Assembly: GCA_028713875.1 (NCBI GenBank)
Contig: JAQTNM010000124.1
Span: forward strand, 1-5,019
Direction of reading: 5' to 3'
Length of the DNA stretch: 5,019 nucleotides
Source: Candidatus Omnitrophota bacterium
Lineage (GTDB): Bacteria; Omnitrophota; Gorgyraeia; Gygaellales; Profunditerraquicolaceae
Of the stretch, positions 1 through 4,696 are shown piece by piece; the first letter of the stretch is position 1; each line of letters begins with the position of its first letter. Made by a program: the position numbers and the translations under genes. The notes under the pieces are model-generated. The model did no database searches. It had not been told where the DNA came from and was given only the letters and a program-made list of their open reading frames with translations.

Positions 1-793
1 GCGCCTTGTGGTTGGGCCCTACGATCAAGCGCATCGTATGCGGGATGATCAGGCCCACAAAGCCGATTATGCCGCAGATACAGATAAGGCTGGCGGTAAT
101 AAGAGCGGAAATAAGAATGATGATTTTTTTTACATTCTGGGTATCAATGCCAAGATGGATAGCTTCTTCCTCCCCCATGCTGATGGCATTTAAATCCTGG
201 CTAAACAGGTATATCGCGCCTACACCCAACCCTACCGGAACAGCTACCAGTGCCAGCAGCTTATAATCATAAACCTGCAGGCTCCCCCAGAGCCACCAGG
301 TCATCTCGTGCAGGGCTTCATTGCCAAAAAGGGTAACTAAGAATACGATCAGCGATGAGAAGGCAACGGATATGATTACTCCCGAAAGTATCAGGGACTT
401 ATCTGCAACCTTTGCGCCCTGGCGGCTTAGGGTATAAACCATAATAATGCTTAGCACTGCCCCCGCAAAAGCAGCCAGGGGCATATAGATCCTGGAGACG
501 CCCAGGATAACCGCGATTACCGCAGCCAAGCCGGCTCCGCTGGATGTGCCTAATAAATAAGGCTCAGCCAAGGGGTTGCGCAGCGTTGCCTGCAGGGCAA
601 TGCCTGAGACTGCCAGCCCGCTGCCGGCTAAAATCGCAGCTGCTATCCTTAAGAGCCTGAGGTTTAAAATGGCCTGGTTGTCTTTCAAGAGTAATTGAGA
701 AAAAGGAATGTTTACCGCGCCTTTGACCAGGCCTACGGCTGCGGCAGCGATCAATACCAGGAACAGTACGGAAAGATTTTTTTTTAGCGGCAT
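1..793 (-). CDS. btuC: FecCD/BtuC-family ABC transporter permease, cobalamin uptake (3' end beyond window)
   Basis: This is the inner-membrane permease of a type II ABC importer that carries corrinoids from the binding protein into the cytoplasm. I translated 264 residues by hand from an ATG at 793 with no interruption; the frame runs off the left edge, and roughly 60-80 residues are missing compared with the usual 320-340. Visible family motifs are RLLRIAAAILAG...SGIALQ...RNPLAEPYLLGTSSGA at about residues 46-87, the cytoplasmic GEEEAIHLGI segment at about 207-216 that normally faces the ATPase, and GFVGLIIPHTMRLIVGP at about 244-260. Several hydrophobic helices alternate with these. The start lies one base after the btuF stop and no Shine-Dalgarno sequence is seen, so translation is probably coupled to btuF. 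The family also transports haem and siderophores; the cobalamin assignment rests on the cobalamin riboswitch upstream of btuF. A btuD ATPase gene is expected beyond the left edge. Confidence 0.92.
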   Translation of the reverse strand, partial: MPLKKNLSVLFLVLIAAAAVGLVKGAVNIPFSQLLLKDNQAILNLRLLRIAAAILAGSGLAVSGIALQATLRNPLAEPYLLGTSSGAGLAAVIAVILGVSRIYMPLAAFAGAVLSIIMVYTLSRQGAKVADKSLILSGVIISVAFSSLIVFLVTLFGNEALHEMTWWLWGSLQVYDYKLLALVAVPVGLGVGAIYLFSQDLNAISMGEEEAIHLGIDTQNVKKIIILISALITASLICICGIIGFVGLIIPHTMRLIVGPNHKA

Positions 794-794
794 A

Positions 795-1631
795 TTAAGG
801 GTAAAGTTTGCGGTAAAGTTCCTTTAAGCCCTCAGTGATCCGCGGGCCGGGCCTCAGCAGTTTATCCGGATCAATGTCATTAAAGACCCGCTTATCTTTC
901 ACTGCCTTGATATCCCCCCAGCCGAAACGCCCTTCTACTATTTTCAGGGGCATTTCCTTATCCATATAGGCCAATATTATTACCTGGGGGTTTGAATCTA
1001 TGACTTTCTCCGCGCTGAAATTGGAATAAGGCCTGAAGGTATCATGAGCTATATTAATGCCTCCGGAAAGCGTAATCAATTCATCCACGAAAGAGCCTTT
1101 TCCGGCAGTCATTAGCGGCTCATGCCATATTTCCACAAATACCCTCACCCTTTTGTCGGGCGAGATATTCCTTATCTTCTTGCTGATATCCGCGATGTCG
1201 GAACGCATCTTATTGATAAGCTGTGCCGCCTGCTCCCGCGCGCCGGTAATCCCCCCTATTTCCGCTATCGTATCCAGCAACTCCGCCATGTTCCCGGGAT
1301 CAGCCACATAAACATTTAATTTCATGCGCTTAAGCTCATGGACAGTCCTAGCCTGCTCTAACCCGGTGCAAAAAATATAATCCGGCTTTAAGGATATTAT
1401 TTTTTCTATATTAGGATTGCTGAAATCCCCCACCTTGGGTTTATTTTGCGCCTCTTTGGGATAATTGCAGAACGAGCTTACTCCCACGATATTATCGCCT
1501 AAGCCTAAAGCAAATAATATCTCGGTGGTTGAGGGCGCAAGGGAAATATACCTAGGCTTATGGTCGGAACCAAAGACCAGGCAAGCCTTTCCTAAAACGG
1601 CTAAAGCGAGTATTAAAATTATTTTTTTCAT
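795..1631 (-). CDS. btuF: Periplasmic corrinoid-binding protein of a BtuFCD-type importer
   Basis: This is the substrate-binding protein that captures cobalamin or other corrinoids and delivers them to the BtuC permease. The 278-residue protein is normal for the family. Residues 1-21 (MKKIILILALAVLGKACLVF plus G) look like a Sec signal; Cys17 could be a lipidation site, but GKAC is a poor lipobox. The mature part shows RYISLAPSTTEILFALGLGD (27-46), VGVSSFCNYP (49-58), KVGDFSNPNIEKIISLKPDY (66-85), VFVEIWHEPLMTAGKGSFVD (164-183) and a C-terminal RPGPRITEGLKELY (260-273), all typical of BtuF/FepB-like proteins (Peripla_BP_2). The ATG at 1631 is chosen because it begins the signal peptide. The frame stays open 48 codons upstream to 1775, but that stretch is terminator and riboswitch. 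No separate Shine-Dalgarno is evident. The specific ligand is inferred from the riboswitch. Confidence 0.93.
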   Translation of the reverse strand: MKKIILILALAVLGKACLVFGSDHKPRYISLAPSTTEILFALGLGDNIVGVSSFCNYPKEAQNKPKVGDFSNPNIEKIISLKPDYIFCTGLEQARTVHELKRMKLNVYVADPGNMAELLDTIAEIGGITGAREQAAQLINKMRSDIADISKKIRNISPDKRVRVFVEIWHEPLMTAGKGSFVDELITLSGGINIAHDTFRPYSNFSAEKVIDSNPQVIILAYMDKEMPLKIVEGRFGWGDIKAVKDKRVFNDIDPDKLLRPGPRITEGLKELYRKLYP

Positions 1632-1637
1632 ATAAAC

Positions 1638-1686
1638 AAAAACCCCGGAAACAGCATAAACATTTACATTTGCTGTTTCCGGGGTT
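1638..1686 (-). terminator. Intrinsic terminator in the btuF leader, expression platform of the riboswitch
   Basis: Positions 1671-1686 and 1641-1656 are perfect 16-base complements (AACCCCGGAAACAGCA against TGCTGTTTCCGGGGTT), separated by a 14-base AT-rich loop. Read on the minus strand the stem is followed by a T-rich tail (TTTTTGTTT), the form of a Rho-independent terminator. It lies between the cobalamin aptamer and the btuF start codon at 1631, so the likely mechanism is that cobalamin binding promotes premature termination. On the plus strand no T run follows the stem, so it works in one direction only. A small alternative hairpin, GGGT-GCA-ACCC at 1692-1682, would use part of the terminator 5' arm. 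A full antiterminator was not resolved by eye. Confidence 0.93.
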
Positions 1687-1729
1687 GCACCCTGTTTAAC
1701 TATGGCCCTTATCCGCGAGGTGATCTTTA

Positions 1730-1880
1730 ATATAGGCAGGTCTTCTGACTCAAGAGTTAAATCTACTTGCCGCACCTTCCCATCCCTATTAATACCGGGA
1801 TAGTGGTCTGCAGCGGCTTTCGGCCTCTTTTACAGCAGCGGGACTGTGGCCGATTTTAACGGCCTTCCCTGTTCCTATAT
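1730..1880 (-). promoter_or_regulatory. Cobalamin (B12) riboswitch aptamer upstream of btuFC
   Basis: This RNA aptamer binds adenosylcobalamin or another cobalamin and controls the downstream transport genes. On the minus strand it carries the B12 box AGTCAGAAGACCTGCC (1750-1735), which matches the classical consensus closely. The 5' element GGAACAGGGAAGGCCG (1875-1860) is followed by a GGCCG/CGGCC hairpin (P3-like), then ACAGTCCCGCTGCTG, and GACCACTA in the GCCACTG-like position. The closing P1 helix is visible: ATATAGG at the 5' end (1874-1880) pairs over 7 bases with CCTATAT at the 3' end (1730-1736). The aptamer follows a promoter at 1900-1928 and precedes a terminator at 1641-1686, which points to transcriptional control. 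Whether it prefers adenosyl-, methyl- or hydroxocobalamin cannot be decided by eye. Confidence 0.96.
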
Positions 1881-1899
1881 ATCCAAATTGTCAAAACCT

Positions 1900-1928
1900 A
1901 CGATAGCGCAGGCAATGTTAAAAGTCAA
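1900..1928 (-). promoter_or_regulatory. Sigma70-type promoter of the riboswitch-btuFC transcript
   Basis: On the minus strand a TTGACT -35 hexamer (1928-1923) is separated by exactly 17 bases from TATCGT (1905-1900), a four-of-six match to TATAAT. Transcription from here would start about 7 bases further on, near 1893, just before the P1 helix of the riboswitch at 1880. The correct spacing and the position between the stop of the last pilin gene (1957) and the aptamer support the call. A second TTGACA at 1894-1889 has no suitable -10 at the right distance and would place the start inside the aptamer. Confidence 0.72.
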
Positions 1929-1956
1929 GGAATATTTTTTAATAGCAACGGATACA

Positions 1957-2430
1957 TTAAGGCTGACACCAAGACACATTTTGACCTAATACATAGTCCC
2001 AACAATAGAGCGTGCCTGAACCTGTGCCAGGATAATAGTCCATATATATTTCATAGCGGTTTCCTGTCCAGTTAGGGCTCTTGCCGCCTGATGTACATCT
2101 AGGCGCCTGGATTTGTAACTTAATTTGAGTCTGCTGATTAACGAAATAATAGAAATAATTGGTACTCACGCACGTAGTTGGAATATCGCCTGGATTGGAC
2201 CCTACGCCTACGTCGGCATTCGTAATAGTGCTTAAATCCCCGTGCTCAAGCCAATAAGTATGCACGAGTTTACGTATTGAGCTTATTCCCGCCACCGCCT
2301 CGGAAATACGCATCTTCTCTACCACCTTGTTGTATTGAGTAAATCCTAAAGTGGCCAGGATGCCTAAGATTACGATGACTACGATGAGCTCTAAGAGCGT
2401 AAAACCATGTTCTTTTTTCATCCTTGGCAT
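1957..2430 (-). CDS. Type IV pilin-like protein (third of three tandem prepilins)
   Basis: This is a 157-residue prepilin with the class III signal of type IV pilins and type II secretion pseudopilins. The leader MPRMKKEHG is cleaved before Phe10, and Glu14 is the conserved Glu at mature position +5. Residues 10-33 form the hydrophobic N-terminal helix that anchors the subunit in the membrane and packs the fibre core. The globular domain has NYFYY (91-95), RCTSGGKSPN (111-120) and a C-terminal LYCWDY...VSWCQP. Cysteines 87, 112, 143 and 155 match the four in the first gene of the trio (3011-3472), so two disulfides are likely. The start at 2430 is favoured over Met4 because AAGGAT sits four bases upstream of it. 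The gene is separated from the preceding pilin by 118 bases, unlike the 9-base gap between the other two. No pilus assembly gene is present in the window, so pilus versus pseudopilus cannot be decided. Confidence 0.9.
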   Translation of the reverse strand: MPRMKKEHGFTLLELIVVIVILGILATLGFTQYNKVVEKMRISEAVAGISSIRKLVHTYWLEHGDLSTITNADVGVGSNPGDIPTTCVSTNYFYYFVNQQTQIKLQIQAPRCTSGGKSPNWTGNRYEIYMDYYPGTGSGTLYCWDYVLGQNVSWCQP

Positions 2431-2548
2431 AGCTATCCTTTTAGCAGTTAGTTGAAAATGAAGCTATTACACAAAACTAGGCTTAAGTTTTGGGAAAACT
2501 GCTCATATTTTTAAATCCAACATAGCACCGGCCTGATAACCATACAGC
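2431..2548. other. Intergenic spacer between second and third pilin genes
   Basis: These 118 bases are AT-rich and have no ORF of note. The only structure seen is a weak hairpin, CAAAACT (2472-2478) with AGTTTTG (2486-2492) and a 7-base loop. It has two GC pairs and no T tract after it on the minus strand, so it is not a convincing terminator. No good -35/-10 pair was found. The third pilin is therefore probably co-transcribed with the other two, though a weak internal promoter cannot be excluded. Confidence 0.4.
2435..2440 (-). promoter_or_regulatory. Ribosome binding site deciding the start of the third pilin gene
   Basis: AAGGAT on the minus strand ends four bases before the ATG at 2430. 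From the alternative in-frame ATG at 2421 the same site would be 13 bases away, too far for efficient pairing. The site therefore favours the longer nine-residue leader (MPRMKKEHG). Confidence 0.65.
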
Positions 2549-3001
2549 CTACCATGTTCTCGTATCCCACGAATCCGCATAATACCAGCCTGCCTCCGAC
2601 CCTGTTTGAAAATTAAGCCATTTGTAACAGACTGCCGAATTTGTGGTACTCTGCGGAGGCTTACCTACGGATGTACAACGTATGGCATAGATTGCAATCC
2701 CATTGGCACCATAAGTGCCATTATCGAAACCGTAATAAAAATAATTTGAACTTCTGCATGTACTAGGAACCTGATCTGCGCCTGTTCCTATGCCAAGATC
2801 GGCGGCGCTCATGCCGGATACTGTGCCATTTTGCAGCCAATAGGCATAAGCAAGCTTGCCAAGACTGCCTATAATCACCTTTGACTCCGCCTGCCGGCCC
2901 TTTTCCACTGTCTTTGTGTATTGTGTAAAACCCAAGGTGGCAAGGATTCCTAAGATGACAATGACTACGATCAGCTCCAAGAGGGTAAAACCCTTTTTCA
3001 T
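2549..3001 (-). CDS. Type IV pilin-like protein (second of three tandem prepilins), altered cysteine pattern
   Basis: This 150-residue prepilin has a short leader, MKKG, cleaved before Phe5, with Glu9 at mature position +5. The hydrophobic helix (residues 5-28) is identical in protein sequence to those of its two neighbours. The globular part keeps the shared core: GIGTGADQVPSTC (70-82), NYFYY (86-90) and IRCTSVGKPP (107-116). Cysteines are at 82, 109 and 125, an odd number. The C-terminal Cys pair found in the other two pilins is absent; the end reads AGWYYADSWDTRTW instead. The region after the four-residue leader is otherwise full length with no sign of a frameshift. An AAGG Shine-Dalgarno lies seven bases before the ATG, and the gene starts nine bases after the previous pilin stop, so the two are surely co-transcribed. 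Its role as a major or minor subunit is unknown. Confidence 0.9.
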   Translation of the reverse strand: MKKGFTLLELIVVIVILGILATLGFTQYTKTVEKGRQAESKVIIGSLGKLAYAYWLQNGTVSGMSAADLGIGTGADQVPSTCRSSNYFYYGFDNGTYGANGIAIYAIRCTSVGKPPQSTTNSAVCYKWLNFQTGSEAGWYYADSWDTRTW

Positions 3002-3010
3002 TTTATGACC

Positions 3011-3472
3011 TTAAGGAACACACCATGAAACAGTCCCTCCTACTCCATAATCATAGCACCAAAATGAACCTGAACCCGTGGAAGGGTTGTAGGTCATACC
3101 TATTTGATACTGACTTCCGGTTGTATAATTAGGGCTCTTTCCGCCTGAAGTGCATCTGGTCGCGCGAATCTCTAATGACGATTGGGACTGGCTGCCCACG
3201 CTATAAAAAAAATAATTTGTATTTCTACAAGAACTGGGTATTTGATCTGAAGATGAGCCTACGCCTACGTCGCTATTTGTAATGGTAGTTAAGGTCCCAT
3301 TTTCAAGCCAATATTGATGTACAAATTTACGCATCGCGCTTATCCCTGCCACGGCTTCAGCAGCGCGCATCCTCTCCGTTATCCTTGTATATTGTGTAAA
3401 ACCCAAAGTGGCAAGGATGCCTAAAATAACAATCACGACTATTAACTCTAAGAGAGTAAAACCTTTTTCCAT
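3011..3472 (-). CDS. Type IV pilin-like protein (first of three tandem prepilins)
   Basis: This 153-residue prepilin has leader MEKG, predicted peptidase cleavage before Phe5, Glu9 at mature position +5 and a hydrophobic helix over residues 5-28. Such subunits are processed by a PilD-type peptidase and assembled into type IV pili or a type II secretion pseudopilus. The globular domain shows SDVGVGSSSDQIPSSC (67-82), NYFFY (86-90), RCTSGGKSPN (106-115) and a C-terminal SFWCYDY...VSWCVP. Cysteines 82, 107, 139 and 151 suggest two disulfides, the last pair enclosing the C-terminal loop as in many pilins. It is the promoter-proximal member of the trio, behind the TTGACA promoter at 3493-3523. An AAGGAG (3490-3485) lies 12 bases before the ATG, longer than the ideal spacing; no other start is available because an in-frame TAA lies three codons upstream. 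Confidence 0.91.
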   Translation of the reverse strand: MEKGFTLLELIVVIVILGILATLGFTQYTRITERMRAAEAVAGISAMRKFVHQYWLENGTLTTITNSDVGVGSSSDQIPSSCRNTNYFFYSVGSQSQSSLEIRATRCTSGGKSPNYTTGSQYQIGMTYNPSTGSGSFWCYDYGVGGTVSWCVP

Positions 3473-3492
3473 CGTTATTTAGCTCTCCTTGA

Positions 3493-3523
3493 ATTCTATT
3501 TTATACCCCCTCGTTTTTGTCAA
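3493..3523 (-). promoter_or_regulatory. Probable promoter of the pilin gene cluster
   Basis: On the minus strand there is a perfect TTGACA -35 hexamer (3523-3518). Two -10 candidates follow: TAGAAT (3498-3493) with 19-base spacing and TAAAAT (3503-3498) with 14-base spacing. Neither spacing is the ideal 17, so the exact -10 is uncertain. The site is in the right place, about 20-50 bases before the first pilin ATG, with AAGGAG between. It shows that the pilin genes can be transcribed separately from the pcm-cobO operon upstream. Confidence 0.55.
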
Positions 3524-3576
3524 GGGGCGATTATTCCGGCAGATGCAGCGGGATGGCGAAACTTTATTTTTTACAG

Positions 3577-3668
3577 CCGAGGGGTGACGTGGAAGAGGGG
3601 TATCCCCAAATCGAGGACTAACCAGGCCGCAGATTTGGGGAAACTTCCACGGCAGGACCCCGAGGGGT
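3577..3668. repeat. Imperfect palindrome with nested stems, bounded by 9-base direct repeats
   Basis: Between cobO and the pilin genes lies a strongly folded non-coding element. An outer 8-bp stem, CGTGGAAG (3588-3595) with CTTCCACG (3644-3651), encloses an inner 9-bp stem, CCCCAAATC (3604-3612) with GATTTGGGG (3632-3640), and a 19-base loop. A further GGGGT (3581-3585) can pair with ACCCC (3657-3661). The same 9-base sequence CCGAGGGGT occurs at both edges, 3577-3585 and 3660-3668. No T tract follows on either strand, so this is not a classical terminator. It could be a REP/MITE-like dispersed element with a target duplication, a structured RNA, or a processing and stability element between the two operons. 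An overlapping 69-codon minus-strand frame (3688-3479) has no recognisable protein features. Only one copy is present in the window, so repetition in the genome is not shown. Confidence 0.6.
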
Positions 3669-3696
3669 AAAACAAGCTTCGAGGCCACGCTGAAAC

Positions 3697-4200
3697 TTAA
3701 TACTCTATCCCTTTTCTAGCCTTCACTCCTTTTCTAAAGTAATGCTTTACTTCTTTTATCTCGCTGACCAGATCAGCCAGTTTTAATATTTGAGGATGAG
3801 CATTGCGGCCGGTAAGAATTAATTCGATTTTGGTAGGCGCGGTTCTGAGGAGGCGGGTAACATCATTTAATTTCAGAAGATTGAGACTTAAGGCAACATT
3901 GATCTCATCCAATATTACCACGCCATACTCTTTGCCTTTTAGGATTTCATTTATCCGCCTCAGGGCCTCTTTTGCCAAGGCAATATCTTTTTGCGTAGGA
4001 GATTTACGGACAAAACAGCCTGTTCCGAACTGCTCGATTTTTATATTCTTGAATTTCTTCAGCGCGAGCAATTCACAGTATTCTTGGCCTTTTAGAAATT
4101 GGCAAATATAGATTTTCATGCCTGCTCCGCAAGCACGTAAGGCCAGGCCCAGGGCAGCCGTAGTCTTGCCTTTTCCATTACCGGTATATACCTGTATCAA
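3697..4200 (-). CDS. cobO: ATP:corrinoid adenosyltransferase, CobA/CobO/BtuR type
   Basis: This cytoplasmic enzyme transfers the 5'-deoxyadenosyl group of ATP to the cobalt of reduced corrinoids, producing the adenosyl form in both B12 synthesis and salvage. The 167 residues include the P-loop GNGKGKTT (7-14), CQFLKG (33-38), the Walker B-like VVILDEINVAL (94-104, Asp98 and Glu99) and the family C-terminal block ELILTGRNAHPQILKLADLV (126-145) followed by SEIKEVKHYF and ARKGIEY at the end. It is slightly shorter than the enterobacterial enzyme, lacking its N-terminal extension. The start codon is TTG at 4200, overlapping the TGA of the upstream membrane-protein gene as TTGA, so translation is probably coupled; GGTGG a few bases upstream is a weak Shine-Dalgarno. 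Its product fits the btuFC corrinoid importer further downstream, although no riboswitch precedes this operon inside the window. Confidence 0.95.
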   Translation of the reverse strand: MIQVYTGNGKGKTTAALGLALRACGAGMKIYICQFLKGQEYCELLALKKFKNIKIEQFGTGCFVRKSPTQKDIALAKEALRRINEILKGKEYGVVILDEINVALSLNLLKLNDVTRLLRTAPTKIELILTGRNAHPQILKLADLVSEIKEVKHYFRKGVKARKGIEY

Positions 4201-4694
4201 TGTGCCACCGCCTTCCAGCCGTTCATGCCTATACTACAGAGAGACATAACGATAAACCCTGCGATAAATACGCCTGCCGTTATGGCAATAAATGCGTACC
4301 TGAATTTGATCTTGAAAAGCGTTGCGGCTATGACCCCGCTCCAGGCCCCGGTCATAGGAAGCGGGATAGCCACGAACATCACCAGGCCCAGGGCTTCGTA
4401 TTTCTGGATCAGGTCGGATTTTCTCTGAGTGCGCCTAAAAACCCAGTCAAAGAAACGCGACCAGATCTTAAACTTTCTTAAAAATCCGGAAACCGGCTCA
4501 AAGAGAAAAAGCGCGGGAACCACAAAAATAAGATTGCCGAGAACCGAAAGCCAGAACGCCTTATTCATTGACATCCCGAAAGAAAGCGCTAAGGGGATGG
4601 CTCCCCTCAGTTCGGCTACAGGCAGCATACTTACTATTACTACTATAAGCTCTTTCGGTATGCCTTTTAGGCTGTTAACGATAAGGTCTATCAT
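4197..4694 (-). CDS. COG2426 / Sm_multidrug_ex-family membrane protein
   Basis: This is a 165-residue integral membrane protein of the family named 'putative small multi-drug export' (Pfam Sm_multidrug_ex), whose actual substrate is not established. Family marks are MLPVAELRGAIPLAL (23-37, with Glu28, Arg30 and Pro34) and EALGLVMFVAIPLPMTGAWS (100-119). About four hydrophobic segments are visible, near residues 15-40, 47-66, 101-125 and 133-154, with a basic cytoplasmic-type stretch (KFKIWSRFFDWVFRRTQRK) between the second and third. The ATG at 4694 is chosen over the in-frame ATG at 4742 because CCGGGGAT lies just upstream and it starts two bases after the pcm stop; the longer form would overlap pcm by 46 bases and add a non-family N-terminus. 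The 3' end overlaps the cobO start. A role in corrinoid metabolism is possible from position only. Confidence 0.88.
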   Translation of the reverse strand: MIDLIVNSLKGIPKELIVVIVSMLPVAELRGAIPLALSFGMSMNKAFWLSVLGNLIFVVPALFLFEPVSGFLRKFKIWSRFFDWVFRRTQRKSDLIQKYEALGLVMFVAIPLPMTGAWSGVIAATLFKIKFRYAFIAITAGVFIAGFIVMSLCSIGMNGWKAVAH

Positions 4695-4696
4695 TT

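Noticed and set aside
6..266. Plus-strand ORFs opposite btuC
   Set aside because: They are antisense shadows of a clearly recognised minus-strand permease; the same applies to plus-strand frames at 1057-1319, 3803-4111 and 4200-4764.
1632..1775. 48-codon in-frame N-terminal extension of btuF starting at 1775
   Set aside because: It runs through the riboswitch B12 box and terminator and encodes nothing like BtuF; the signal peptide begins exactly at the ATG at 1631.
1889..1894. Second TTGACA as the btuF promoter -35
   Set aside because: No -10 hexamer at 16-18 bases, and transcription would start within the riboswitch 5' strand.
2472..2492. CAAAACT/AGTTTTG hairpin as a terminator between the second and third pilins
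   Set aside because: The stem has only two GC pairs and no T-run follows on the coding strand.
1957..3472. Pilin trio as a CRISPR-like or diversity-generating repeat array
   Set aside because: The repeated segment is the conserved coding sequence of the pilin helix, the genes are intact, and no reverse transcriptase or template repeat is present in the window.
3588..3651. Nested hairpin as an intrinsic terminator for the cobO operon
   Set aside because: Neither strand has a T tract after the stem and the loop is large, so the standard form is not met; it is kept as a repeat/structured element instead.
3479..3688. 69-codon minus-strand ORF between cobO and the first pilin
   Set aside because: It overlaps the palindromic element and the TTGACA promoter, has no recognisable domain or Shine-Dalgarno, and its composition follows the stems rather than a protein.
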